Positions 1 to 7,438 of a stretch of 11,266 bases of DNA are shown here, piece after piece. The notes beneath the pieces were generated by a model. That model was not told the DNA's origin, searched no databases, and was given only the letters and a program-made list of their open reading frames with translations. This DNA comes from an uncultured Collinsella sp. (GTDB lineage Bacteria; Actinomycetota; Coriobacteriia; Coriobacteriales; Coriobacteriaceae): contig CAUAWV010000053.1 in assembly GCA_958433005.1 (NCBI GenBank), positions 1 to 11,266 of the forward strand. Reading direction: 5' to 3'. Within the stretch, counting starts at the first letter, position 1. Each line of letters opens with the position of its first letter. Position numbers and translations under genes: made by a program.

Positions 1-191
1 GGAAAGGCGGGCCTCGCGCTGCGGAGTGTTTTCAAAACCAAGCCCGGCCCCGGCCTGCATTGACACAGCTGGCGGTTCTTGGGCATCGCTTGCTGGCGGG
101 GTTCCTTTGCTGAAATGGACTTGGCCGAAAGGGCCGCTGGTCCCGGTCGCTGGTTCGCGCTTTGCGTGAACTCCGCGCTACTGTGGGTCAG

Positions 192-581
192 TTAGGCTTC
201 TGTTTTTGGACCCGCTACATCTTCCCGCCTCAGCATCGACCTTAGCTTCTCGAAACTCTCCTCGCTCAGGCAGTGCTCCATGTGACAGCCCTCTTGCGAG
301 GCAACCTCGGGCGTTACGCCTGCGTCCTCTAGCAGACCTACAAAAAAGCAGTGGCGCTCCCACATTTGACGGGCAACCTCAAGACCGCGTTCCGTCAGAT
401 GCACGTCGCGTTTGCCCATTTCGACATAGCCGTTGCTTTCCAGCGTCGCCATGGCCTTGGAAACGCTCGCCTTGGTTACGCCGAGGTACTCCGCAACGTC
501 GATCGAGCGCACGGTGCCCTGACGTTCCGACAGAACGTAGATCGATTCGAGATAGTCTTCTCCGGATTCACGCAGGGCCAT
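192..581 (-). CDS. DtxR/MntR-family metal-dependent transcriptional repressor
   Basis: A 129-residue cytosolic repressor expected to bind DNA when loaded with Mn(II) or Fe(II) and to shut off metal uptake genes. Residues 1-65 form the winged helix: ESGEDYLESIYVL, then VRSIDVAEYLGVTKASVSKAM as recognition region and a wing at GYVEMGKRDVHLT. Residues 70-120 form the dimerisation/metal domain. By alignment from memory with Bacillus MntR the ligands would be D9, E12, H77, C99, E102 and H103. D9 is MntR-like, while C99 in the EGCHMEHCLS motif is DtxR-like, so metal preference cannot be called. There is no SH3/FeoA-like C-terminal domain, as in the short members of the family. The ATG start is preceded by GAAAGG at good spacing. 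No target transporter gene is adjacent. Family assignment is firm; the exact metal is open. Confidence 0.9.
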   Translation of the reverse strand: MALRESGEDYLESIYVLSERQGTVRSIDVAEYLGVTKASVSKAMATLESNGYVEMGKRDVHLTERGLEVARQMWERHCFFVGLLEDAGVTPEVASQEGCHMEHCLSEESFEKLRSMLRREDVAGPKTEA

Positions 582-620
582 GGGCCGCCTTTCGCGATGG
601 CTTCTAGTTAGCCTTTGGAT

Positions 621-651
621 ACTTTTGCCTGATTTACTTTACCGCAAAAGT
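621..651 (-). promoter_or_regulatory. Candidate operator upstream of the DtxR/MntR-like gene
   Basis: A perfect 8-bp inverted repeat, ACTTTTGC at 621-628 and GCAAAAGT at 644-651, lies 40-70 bp upstream of the repressor start, separated by a 15-bp AT-rich spacer. DtxR-family repressors often regulate themselves through palindromes near the promoter, so this is a reasonable autoregulatory site. A second short dyad, CACA-AAA-TGTG at 694-704, lies further upstream. I could not place a convincing -35/-10 pair, and the repeat does not clearly match the known DtxR or MntR consensus, so the role is inferred from position and symmetry only. Confidence 0.35.
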
Positions 652-727
652 TGCCCATGTCTTACTACATTGTTTGAAAAGTTAACCGTGTTTCACAAAA
701 TGTGCAGCACAGGGGCGGAGCGATGAC

Positions 728-783
728 ACACTCGCAAGGAGTGTCCCCAACTGCCGGCAGAAACGGAACGTCACCAAGTGCCG
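728..783. repeat. REP-like palindromic element A (GGGGAC family)
   Basis: Lies 9 bp beyond the stop codon of the HAD phosphatase gene and far upstream of the repressor gene. It holds a hairpin ACACTC-GCAAG-GAGTGT (728-744), a CCCCAA block and the perfect palindrome CTGCCGGCAG (751-760). Bases 751-783 match 7638-7670 at 29 of 33 positions, and AAGGAGTGTCCC (736-747) recurs exactly at 7596-7607. These shared blocks, 6.9 kb apart, show a dispersed repeat. There is no T-run, so it is not an obvious intrinsic terminator, although it may stabilise the 3' end of the phosphatase mRNA. Confidence 0.7.
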
Positions 784-792
784 AATCCGCAG

Positions 793-1563
793 CTACACCA
801 GCCCAAAGTGCTTGGCGGCGTTGAAGATCCCGTCGTCGTCCACGGCGGTCGTCACGTAGGTCGCTGCGGCCTTCACGGTCTCCTGCGCGTTACCCATGGC
901 CACACTCGTGCCCACGGCAGAAAACATCGACAGGTCGTTCTCGCCGTCGCCAAAGGCGATCGCCTCGCTCGCGTCGACACCCAGGCGCTCCAGCGTCGCC
1001 GCCACGCCCAAGTCCTTGCCGCCGTTGGCGGGGATAATGTCGCAGAACAGGTCGCACCAGCGCGTGGTGAGCGAATGCGACACCGCGTCGGCCACGATAT
1101 GCTCGTCGGCCGGGTCCACAAACGCGCAAAACTGGTAGACCGGCGCGTCAAAGGCGTGGTCAAACGGCTCCTCGTGATAGACGATTCCCGCGTTGCTGCC
1201 GGCCGCCACCACGCGCTCGGACAGGCGATTCACAAACGAGTTCTCGCCCTGCATGCACAGCGAGTCGTAGCACCCCTCGGCCACCTGGTCCACAATCACC
1301 GCGACGTCGTCCGGATCGATCGGGCAGCTGCGGTAGGTGCCCTTGGCATCAAAGCAGTGCTGGCCCGAGAGCGTAATGTACGCATCCCAGCCCAGGTCGA
1401 GCAGCCAATCGGGCATCTGATAGGTCGGGCGGCCCGTGGCGATCACGCACGCGATCCCCTGCTCATGAAAGCTGTCGAGCACCTGCTGCGCCGACGCCGG
1501 AATCCGATGGGTCTTAAAGCTCAGCAGCGTGCCGTCGATATCGAAAAACGCGGCTTTGATCAT
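793..1563 (-). CDS. Cof-type HAD-IIB family phosphatase
   Basis: A 256-residue cytosolic HAD-superfamily hydrolase, a usual length for the Cof/YidA group that dephosphorylates sugar phosphates, flavin precursors and similar small molecules via an aspartyl-phosphate. Motif I is FFDIDGTLL (nucleophile D8, acid/base D10), motif II is IATGRP around T43, the conserved lysine is K183 in GGKDLG, and motif IV is GDGENDLSM at 205-213, binding Mg2+. The region from about 80 to 180 is the C2B cap that sets the substrate, which I cannot predict. The ATG starts 6 nt after the ABC-F stop codon, with a GAGGAG site overlapping that stop, so the two are almost certainly co-transcribed and probably translationally coupled. 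The link to ABC-F is positional; no shared function is evident. Confidence 0.93.
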   Translation of the reverse strand: MIKAAFFDIDGTLLSFKTHRIPASAQQVLDSFHEQGIACVIATGRPTYQMPDWLLDLGWDAYITLSGQHCFDAKGTYRSCPIDPDDVAVIVDQVAEGCYDSLCMQGENSFVNRLSERVVAAGSNAGIVYHEEPFDHAFDAPVYQFCAFVDPADEHIVADAVSHSLTTRWCDLFCDIIPANGGKDLGVAATLERLGVDASEAIAFGDGENDLSMFSAVGTSVAMGNAQETVKAAATYVTTAVDDDGIFNAAKHFGLV

Positions 1564-1569
1564 CCTCGT

Positions 1570-3429
1570 TTACTCCTCGCCCTCGAGCTTTTCGCTCGCC
1601 TCGAGCCACGCCATCTCCAGCTCGTCCATGGCGGCATGGGCCTCGTCGATCTTTGCCTGCTGCTCGCCCAGCGCTGTGTAGTTGGTGGGATCGACCTGGG
1701 CCATGGCGGCCTCGGCCTCCTCCACGCGGGCGCGCTGCGTCTCCATCTTGCGCTCGAGCGAGCTCACCTCGCGGCGGAGCTTCTGGCGCTCGGCGTTGGA
1801 AAGGCCATTGGGCTGGCCGCTCGACTTGGGCTTTTCGGCCGCAACCGCTGCGGCGCCGGTGTCGAACGTGCCGGTCTTGGCGCTCGGCGCGCCCACGGGC
1901 TCGCCCTCGGCCGTGGCGTTGCACAGGCGCAGGTACTGGTCGACGCCGCCGGGCATATGCGTCAGATGACCGTCAAGCAGCGCCCACTGCTGGTCGGTCA
2001 CGCGCTCCATCAAGAAGCGGTCGTGCGTCACCAGGATCAGCGTGCCCGGCCAGCCGTCGAGCAGGTCCTCGACAATCGCCAGCATGTCGGTATCCAAGTC
2101 GTTGCCCGGCTCGTCCAGGATAAGCACGTTGGGCTCGTCCAGGATCGTCAGCAGCAGCGACAGGCGACGGCGCTGGCCGCCCGAAAGATCGCCGATGCGG
2201 CTCCAGAGCTGCTGCGTCGTAAAGCCCAGGCGCTCGCAAAGCTTCTCAGGCGAAGTCTCCTTGCCGTCGATGACGTAGTACTTCTTATAGTTGCTGAGCA
2301 CCTCGCGGATCGTGTCGCCCATGTAGGGCTCGAGCTCCTCGAGCTGCTGCGACAGAACGCCAAAACGCACCGTCTGGCCAATCTTCACGCGGCCGCGAAG
2401 GGGCGCGATCTTGCCCTGGATCACGTCGAGCAGTGTGGACTTGCCGGCGCCGTTCTCGCCCAAAAGACCATAGCGGTCGCCCGCACCGATGAGCCAGGTC
2501 ACGTCGGAGAGCACCTGCTTGGGCGCGCTGTCGGTATCCGCATAGCCGGCGTCCACGTCGACCACGTCGATAACCTGCTTGCCTAGGCGGCTCACCGCCA
2601 GGCGCTTGAGCTCCAGCTCGTCACGCACGGGCGGCACGTCGGCGATGAGCTCGCGGGCGGCCTCCACGCGAAACTTGGGCTTGGTGGAGCGCGCCTGGGC
2701 GCCGCGGCTTAGCCACGCGAGTTCCTTGCGCGCCATGTTGCGACGGCGCTCCTCGGTAACGGCGGCCATGCGGTCGCGCTCCACGCGCTGCAGGATATAT
2801 GCCGAGTAGCCGCCCTCGAAGGGATCTACCTGGCCGTCGTGGACCTCCCACATGCTGGTGCAGACCTCGTCCAAGAACCAGCGGTCGTGCGTGACCACGA
2901 GCATGGCGCCCTGGCCGCGCTGCCAGCGGGCCTTTAAGTGACGCGCAAGCCAGTTGATGGTGCGCATGTCCAGGTGGTTGGTGGGCTCGTCGAGCATGAG
3001 CACGTCGTAGTCGCCGATCAGCAGGCGCGCGAGGTCCACGCGACGGCGCTGACCGCCCGAAAGCTCGCCCACCGTGCCCTCCCAGGGCACATCGCTAATA
3101 AGACCGGCCAGAATCTGGCGCGTACGCGGACTCGACGCCCACTCATACTCGGGCGTGTCGCCCACAACGGCATGATGCACGGTATCGGTGTCGACAAGCT
3201 GGTCCTTTTGGCCGAGCAGGCCGATCGTGGTGCCGCGGCGGTGCGTCACGCGTCCGTCATCGGGCTCCAGCGTGCCGGCGAGCACGCTCAGCAGCGTCGA
3301 CTTGCCGTCGCCGTTTTTACCGACGATACCAATGCGGTCGCCCTCGCCCACGCCGAGCGTCACGCTATCGAAAATATGCTTGGTGGGAAACTCTAGGCTG
3401 ATGGAATCGCATCCCAAAAGAATCGCCAT
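1570..3429 (-). CDS. ABC-F family ATPase, Uup-like ribosome-associated protein
   Basis: A 619-residue soluble protein with two ABC domains and no membrane segments, the hallmark of ABC-F factors that bind the ribosomal E site to relieve stalls or protect against antibiotics. Domain 1 has Walker A GKNGDGKS (37-44), LSGGQ (123-127), LMLDEP with TNHLD (144-154) and H-loop TH at 180-181. A charged linker (about 211-262, with ELAWLSRGAQARSTKPKFR) corresponds to the P-site tRNA-interaction motif. Domain 2 has GENGAGKS (324-331), LSGGQ (415-419) and DEPGNDLD (439-446), where G replaces the usual T of PTNDLD. Residues 544-618 form a Glu/Lys-rich coiled-coil tail as in Uup. The frame extends upstream to 3585, but ATG 3429 is preferred because AAGGAG sits just upstream and the extension lacks family similarity. 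I see no feature proving a resistance role. Confidence 0.93.
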   Translation of the reverse strand: MAILLGCDSISLEFPTKHIFDSVTLGVGEGDRIGIVGKNGDGKSTLLSVLAGTLEPDDGRVTHRRGTTIGLLGQKDQLVDTDTVHHAVVGDTPEYEWASSPRTRQILAGLISDVPWEGTVGELSGGQRRRVDLARLLIGDYDVLMLDEPTNHLDMRTINWLARHLKARWQRGQGAMLVVTHDRWFLDEVCTSMWEVHDGQVDPFEGGYSAYILQRVERDRMAAVTEERRRNMARKELAWLSRGAQARSTKPKFRVEAARELIADVPPVRDELELKRLAVSRLGKQVIDVVDVDAGYADTDSAPKQVLSDVTWLIGAGDRYGLLGENGAGKSTLLDVIQGKIAPLRGRVKIGQTVRFGVLSQQLEELEPYMGDTIREVLSNYKKYYVIDGKETSPEKLCERLGFTTQQLWSRIGDLSGGQRRRLSLLLTILDEPNVLILDEPGNDLDTDMLAIVEDLLDGWPGTLILVTHDRFLMERVTDQQWALLDGHLTHMPGGVDQYLRLCNATAEGEPVGAPSAKTGTFDTGAAAVAAEKPKSSGQPNGLSNAERQKLRREVSSLERKMETQRARVEEAEAAMAQVDPTNYTALGEQQAKIDEAHAAMDELEMAWLEASEKLEGEE

Positions 3430-3464
3430 ATGCCCTGCTCCTTCGTAGAAATTCAACGTTGTCC

Positions 3465-3493
3465 ATGATAGCAGCGAGCCCCACCCCAAACCA
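3465..3493 (-). promoter_or_regulatory. Candidate promoter of the ABC-F/HAD unit
   Basis: On the minus strand a TATCAT -10 hexamer (3465-3470, 5 of 6 to consensus) lies 36-41 bp upstream of the ABC-F start codon. A 17-bp spacer places the -35 at 3488-3493 (TGGTTT, poor match), at the edge of palindromic element B. The predicted start site would fall near the small palindrome CAACGTTG (3454-3461), leaving a leader of roughly 30 nt. The -10 and spacing are plausible; the -35 is weak. Confidence 0.35.
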
Positions 3494-3524
3494 CCACGAA
3501 GGTGCCTGTCCCCTTTGTGGTGGT
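3490..3524. repeat. REP-like palindromic element B (GGGGACAGG type)
   Basis: An inverted repeat with 13-bp arms, ACCACCACGAAGG (3490-3502) and CCTTTGTGGTGGT (3512-3524), 12 of 13 complementary. The one exception would be a G-U pair in plus-strand RNA. The minus strand across the loop and arm reads GGGGACAGGCACC, sharing GGGACAGG with element D at the end of degV. It sits between the pstB terminator and the ABC-F promoter. It has no adjoining T-run and lies on the upstream side of the pstB terminator as transcribed, so a terminator role is unlikely. Confidence 0.65.
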
Positions 3525-3540
3525 CGTTTCGGTCGCAGAG

Positions 3541-3579
3541 CAAAAAGGCGGGCCATCTCGCAAAAGAGATGACCCGCCT
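3541..3579 (-). terminator. Intrinsic terminator of the pst operon
   Basis: Minus-strand RNA folds into a 14-bp stem, arms 3566-3579 and 3546-3559, around a UUUUGC loop, followed by UUUUUG (3546-3541). The single imperfect position (3553/3572) is a G-U pair on the minus strand but an A-C clash on the plus strand, which fits termination of leftward transcription from pstB, whose stop codon is 55 nt upstream. Confidence 0.88.
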
Positions 3580-3634
3580 CTCCAATCAGTCCCGCGACAA
3601 CCGTGGCCGCCGCGGGCCTCAAGCATGTCCCGGA

Positions 3635-4510
3635 CTAGGAGAACATGCCGGTGAGGTAATCATTCAGCCGCTTATCCTTGGGCCGTTGGAAAATCTCGTC
3701 GGTCTCGTCGTACTCGACCATATCGCCCATGTAGAAGAACGCCGTGCGGTTGGACACGCGCGACGCCTGCTCCATGTTGTGCGTCACGATGACGATGGCA
3801 CGGTCGGCAACGATCGACGACATCAGGTCCTCGATCGCCAACGTCGAGATGGGGTCGAGCGCCGAGCAGGGCTCGTCGAACAGGATCACGTCGGGGTTGA
3901 GCGCCAGCGTGCGCGCAATGCACAGACGCTGCTGCTGACCGCCCGAAAGCGCGTAGGCGCTCTTGTCGAGCTTGTCTTTGACCTCGTCCCACAGCGCGGC
4001 ACCGCGCAGACTCTCCTCGACTATGCGATCGAGCTCATCACGATCGGTGATGCCGTGGCGCTTGGGCGCAAACGCGATGTTGTCGCGAATAGACTTGCGG
4101 AAGGGGTTGGGCTGCTGGAACACCATGCCGATGGAGCGACGCAGCTCGTACGTGTTCTCGGTCTTGGTGTTCACGTTGCGCCCGCGGTAGTTGATCTCGC
4201 CCTCCACGCGACAGCGGCGAATCTCGCGATTCATCAGGTTGAGGCTACGCAAGAAGGTCGACTTGCCGCAGCCCGAAGGCCCGATGAGCGCCGTGATCTC
4301 ACCCTTGTGGAAGTCGAGCGACGTATTGTGCAGCGCATGGTGGTCGCCATAGTACACGTTGACGTCCTTGGCGGAGAGCACGACCTCGTCGCTCACGGCC
4401 TTGCCGCTCACGCGCACGCGCCTCTCGCTCTCCCCCACGCTCGACAGAAAGTCCTGGGGGGTGTCGGACGTGGCCGCCTCGGTTGCGGGCGTTGCATTCA
4501 TATCGCTCAT
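3635..4510 (-). CDS. pstB: Phosphate ABC transporter ATP-binding protein PstB
   Basis: A 291-residue ATPase that energises phosphate import through the PstC/PstA channel at the inner face of the membrane. Walker A is GPSGCGKST (77-85), Q-loop FQQPNPF (131-137) is the typical PstB form, signature LSGGQQQR is at 188-195, Walker B VILFDEPCSALDP at 208-220 and the H-loop histidine is H244. The C-terminus DYLTGMFS also matches the family. The N-terminus is about 35-40 residues longer than in E. coli PstB and rich in Ala, Thr and Ser. A start at residue 4 is possible, but the ATG at 4510 overlaps the pstA stop in an ATGA arrangement, with AAGGAAG upstream, so coupling is likely. Last gene of the operon; no phoU follows. 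Confidence 0.97.
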   Translation of the reverse strand: MSDMNATPATEAATSDTPQDFLSSVGESERRVRVSGKAVSDEVVLSAKDVNVYYGDHHALHNTSLDFHKGEITALIGPSGCGKSTFLRSLNLMNREIRRCRVEGEINYRGRNVNTKTENTYELRRSIGMVFQQPNPFRKSIRDNIAFAPKRHGITDRDELDRIVEESLRGAALWDEVKDKLDKSAYALSGGQQQRLCIARTLALNPDVILFDEPCSALDPISTLAIEDLMSSIVADRAIVIVTHNMEQASRVSNRTAFFYMGDMVEYDETDEIFQRPKDKRLNDYLTGMFS

Positions 4511-5433
4511 TCGGCCGTCATCTTCCTTGCCAGTTGCTTGCCCACGATACGGGCGACTACGTTAAACAGCAGCACGCAAATCATCAGCAGTGCCGCGGTG
4601 CCCCAGACGATCTGCTGGGCCTCGGGGCTGCCCTCGCCATAGATCTTGTAGATGTGCACGGCCAGCGACTCGCCGGGACGGAACACGTTCCAGGCGCAGG
4701 TGGGGCTCGACAGGTTAAAGCTCAAGAAGTTGAGGCGGACCGGCGAGCTCATGCCCGAGGTAAAGAGCAGCGCCGCGGCCTCGCCAAACACGCGGCCGGC
4801 CGAAAGCACGATGCCGGTCACGATGGCGGGCATGGCCTCGGGAATCAGGATGTGCAGTGTGGCCTCCCAGCGAGTGAGGCCCATGGCCAGGCACGCATCG
4901 CGCTGGGCCTGCGGCACGTCCTCGAGCGCCTGCTGAATCACGCGCACCAGGATGGGGATGTTGAACATGGTGAGCGCGACGGCGCCGGAGATGATGGAGT
5001 ACTTCCAGCCCAGCTGCACCGAGAACACCAGAAAGCCGAACATGCCGACGACGATGGAAGGCAACGAGGACAAGGTCTCGATAGCGGTGGAGGCGATGTC
5101 GCGGATAGGGCCGTTCGGCGCGTACTCAACCAGGAAGACCGCTCCGCCCAGGCTGATGGGCACCGAGATGACTAGAGTGATCAGCAGCAGGTAGAACGAG
5201 TCGAACAGCTGGTAGAGCACGCCGCCCTGGGTTCCGTTGGCGCGCGCAGGCTGCGTGAGGAAGCCCGGCTGGAACAGCGTCGAGATGCCCTCGAACAGGA
5301 TGTAGGCCACCATGGAGACGACGATGAGCATGACGATGGCGACGATCGCCGTCAGCACGCCCGTGGCGATGCGGTCCTGCCTTTGGACACGCCCGAGTCT
5401 CGCCTCGTCGATATGGATGCGCGTGCTAGCCAC
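4507..5433 (-). CDS. pstA: Phosphate ABC transporter permease PstA
   Basis: One of two membrane subunits of the phosphate importer. About six hydrophobic segments are visible, the first at residues 25-48 (GVLTAIVAIVMLIVVSMVAYI). The SLPSIVVGMFGF stretch is typical of PstA, and the EAA loop that contacts PstB is around residues 190-207 (EATLHILIPEAMP...). The open frame reaches a TTG at 5457, but I prefer the GTG at 5433 (308 residues): AAGGGGGCGAAGG lies upstream of it, whereas the TTG has no good ribosome binding site. With this start the gene overlaps the end of pstC by 8 bp, and its stop overlaps the pstB start by 4 bp. Identity is firm; the start is the only doubt. Confidence 0.94.
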   Translation of the reverse strand: MASTRIHIDEARLGRVQRQDRIATGVLTAIVAIVMLIVVSMVAYILFEGISTLFQPGFLTQPARANGTQGGVLYQLFDSFYLLLITLVISVPISLGGAVFLVEYAPNGPIRDIASTAIETLSSLPSIVVGMFGFLVFSVQLGWKYSIISGAVALTMFNIPILVRVIQQALEDVPQAQRDACLAMGLTRWEATLHILIPEAMPAIVTGIVLSAGRVFGEAAALLFTSGMSSPVRLNFLSFNLSSPTCAWNVFRPGESLAVHIYKIYGEGSPEAQQIVWGTAALLMICVLLFNVVARIVGKQLARKMTAE

Positions 5434-6334
5434 GAGCCTTCGCCCCCTTGCGGCCAATGAGATGGATGATCAGGATAAAGATGAGGCTCATGCCCATCAG
5501 CAGAAGACCGAGCGCCCACAGGACGTCGTCCTGGGCCGAGCCCTCGGCATAGACCGCCATGGATGTGGTGAGCGTGGTGGTAATGGTGGACGCCGGCGAC
5601 AGCAGCGACGTCGGCATGGCCTCGATGCCGCCAATGACCATGCGCACGGCGAGCGTCTCGCCAAAGGCGCGGGTCATGCCAAGGATGACTGCGGTCATGA
5701 GCGACGGCATGGCGGACTTGAGCACCACGTGCCAGATGGTCTGCCAGCGGGTGTAGCCCAGCGCGAGCGAACCCTGGCGGTAGCTATCGGGCACGGCGCG
5801 CAGGCCATCGACCGAAAGCGTGGTCATCGTCGGCAGAATCATGACGGCCAGCACGATGGCGCCGGGCAAGATGCCCAGGCCTGTGCTCACGTGGAAAACG
5901 CTCTTCATAAGGCCGACGACCACGTGAAAACCGATCAGGCCAAAGACGACCGAGGGAATACCGGTCAAAAGCTCAATGAGCGGCTGAAAAACCTTGGAGC
6001 CAAACTTAGGCTGAATCTCGACCGCAAAGATGGCAGAGCCGATGGCGATGGGCAGTGCGATGAGCGTGGAGAGCACCATGACCGCAAACGAGGTGACGAT
6101 CAGGGGCAGGGCGCCAGTGTAGGGCAGGCCGTTTTCGGCCGTGTTGGCCAGGTCCCACTTGGTACCGGTAAAAAACTCGACGATCGAGACGCCGTCCTTG
6201 AAAAAAGCCGAGAGGCCCTTTTGGGCGACCATAAAGATGAGCGCGGCAACGACAAGCGTCACGAGCGCTACGCACGCACCCGTGACGCCCAGGCCCACGT
6301 TCTCAAGCTCGCGCTTTGGCAGCTGTTTTGCCAT
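5426..6334 (-). CDS. pstC: Phosphate ABC transporter permease PstC
   Basis: A 302-residue membrane permease pairing with PstA to form the phosphate channel. An N-terminal transmembrane helix (about 14-36) is followed by a periplasm-side segment with TKWDLANTAENGLPYTGALPL, a PstC hallmark. The core holds several helices including GIPSVVFGLIGF (125-136), the EAA loop around WQTIWHVVLKSAMPSL (197-212) and the RAFGET motif (222-227). The ATG is preceded by GGAAAGG at about 6 nt. The gene begins 25 nt after the pstS stop codon and its end overlaps pstA. Being first permease after pstS supports PstC rather than PstA, as does the PSVVFGL motif. Confidence 0.96.
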   Translation of the reverse strand: MAKQLPKRELENVGLGVTGACVALVTLVVAALIFMVAQKGLSAFFKDGVSIVEFFTGTKWDLANTAENGLPYTGALPLIVTSFAVMVLSTLIALPIAIGSAIFAVEIQPKFGSKVFQPLIELLTGIPSVVFGLIGFHVVVGLMKSVFHVSTGLGILPGAIVLAVMILPTMTTLSVDGLRAVPDSYRQGSLALGYTRWQTIWHVVLKSAMPSLMTAVILGMTRAFGETLAVRMVIGGIEAMPTSLLSPASTITTTLTTSMAVYAEGSAQDDVLWALGLLLMGMSLIFILIIHLIGRKGAKARG

Positions 6335-6359
6335 TGCAAACCTTTCCGGGGGCGATTAC

Positions 6360-7298
6360 TTATTTAGCGGAGACCTTGCCACTGGCGTCCTTGACGACCT
6401 TCATGGCAGAAACGGGAATAAAGCCCTGCTCCTCGACGAGCTTGCCCTGGACGTCGTCGGAAAGCATGAACTCCAGGAAGGCCTTGGTGGCCTCGTCGGC
6501 GTCCTTAGCACAGTACATGTGCTCGGTCGCCCAGATCTTGAAGGAGTCGTCGGTGACGTTTGTGCTCTTGGGCTCGACGCCCTCGACCATGATGGCGTTG
6601 AACTTGGAGTCATCGAAGTGCGAGAAGTCGAGGTAGGAGATGGCGTTGTCGGTGCTGCCCATCTGAGTCTGGACATCGCCGGACTTGTCGAGCTCGGCGT
6701 CGCCCTTAAAGTCGACGGCCTCGTCGCCAAAGACGGCGGCCTCGAAGGTGGCGCGGGTGCCGGAGCCGGCCTTGCGGTTGAGAACGACGATCTTGGCGTC
6801 GTCGCCGCCGACCTCCTTCCAGTTGGTGATCTGGCCGGAGAAAATACCCTTGAGCTGCTCGAGAGACAGGTCGTCGACCTTGACGTTCTTGGAGACGACG
6901 GGGCCCATGCCCACGACGGCGACCTCGTGGTCGACGAGGTTCTTGACCTGGTCGGCCTCGAGCTTGGTCTCGGCGAAGACGTCGGAGTTACCGATGGTGA
7001 CGGTGCCGGCGGCGACAGCGGTCAGGCCCTTGCCCGAACCGTTACCCGAGCCAGAGACGGAGACGTCCGGGTTGGCATCCATGAACTTCTCGGCAGCAGC
7101 CTCGACGAGAGCCTGGAACGAGGAAGCGCCGTCGTAGGTCACCTCGCCCGAGACGGACTCGGCGGCAGCGGCGCTACCCTCAGCAGCGGTGTTGGCGGCG
7201 TTGGAGCCACCGCAGCCAACGAGGCCGAGACCGACGATGCTGGCAAGACCACCAGCGAGGCCGAGGAACTGACGACGAGAATAAGCCTGATCGAGCAT
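6360..7298 (-). CDS. pstS: Phosphate-binding lipoprotein PstS with twin-arginine signal
   Basis: A 312-residue extracellular lipoprotein that captures phosphate and hands it to PstC/PstA. The frame extends to 7481, but ATG 7298 is preferred: GAAAGGAAG lies upstream and the protein then begins with a proper signal. That signal reads SRRQFLGLA (7-15), a twin-arginine (Tat) motif, followed by a hydrophobic core and lipobox LVGC with the lipidated cysteine at C29. An Ala/Ser/Glu-rich linker leads into the type II periplasmic-binding fold. Ligand-loop motifs are GSGNGSGKG (83-91) and RKAGSGTR (175-182), both typical of PstS. First gene of pstSCAB. Likely induced by phosphate starvation; a candidate direct-repeat site is at 7439-7460 and a leader hairpin at 7324-7340. 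Confidence 0.95.
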   Translation of the reverse strand: MLDQAYSRRQFLGLAGGLASIVGLGLVGCGGSNAANTAAEGSAAAAESVSGEVTYDGASSFQALVEAAAEKFMDANPDVSVSGSGNGSGKGLTAVAAGTVTIGNSDVFAETKLEADQVKNLVDHEVAVVGMGPVVSKNVKVDDLSLEQLKGIFSGQITNWKEVGGDDAKIVVLNRKAGSGTRATFEAAVFGDEAVDFKGDAELDKSGDVQTQMGSTDNAISYLDFSHFDDSKFNAIMVEGVEPKSTNVTDDSFKIWATEHMYCAKDADEATKAFLEFMLSDDVQGKLVEEQGFIPVSAMKVVKDASGKVSAK

Positions 7299-7323
7299 GA
7301 TCTTCCTTTCATACATGCGACTC

Positions 7324-7340
7324 GCGGGCACCCTGCCCGC
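7324..7340 (-). promoter_or_regulatory. Hairpin in the pstS 5' leader
   Basis: A perfect 7-bp inverted repeat, GCGGGCA and TGCCCGC around CCC, centred about 34 bp upstream of the pstS start codon. It would form a compact GC-rich hairpin just 5' of the ribosome binding site region in the mRNA, or could be a protein site. There is no T-run in the minus direction, so it is not a terminator for pstS. Confidence 0.35.
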
Positions 7341-7438
7341 TTTGCTGTTTGGAAAGATACGGCCTCGATCGGTCAGAGCCCGCGCCAACTGCGGTTTCTT
7401 ACGGGCATCTGATAGACCCTTACCGCAAGCGCGGCGGG

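Noticed and set aside
2..172. Open frame at the left edge (plus strand), Trp/Pro/Gly-rich, ending in TGA
   Set aside because: No start is visible, codon usage is not clearly biased, and the opposite strand is also open through the same stretch. It cannot be told from chance in GC-rich DNA.
1..191. In-frame continuation of the repressor reading frame past its TAA to the window edge
   Set aside because: The stop is a normal TAA, the protein is complete for the short DtxR group, and the extension does not resemble an SH3/FeoA domain. Readthrough is not supported.
778..2586. 602-codon plus-strand open frame opposite the HAD and ABC-F genes
   Set aside because: It is the antisense shadow of two well-supported genes in GC-rich DNA; its composition (His/Arg/Leu/Val-rich) is typical of such shadows.
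3430..3585. 52-residue N-terminal extension of the ABC-F protein
   Set aside because: It has no family similarity, would cover promoter and palindromic DNA, and the internal ATG at 3429 has a good AAGGAG site.
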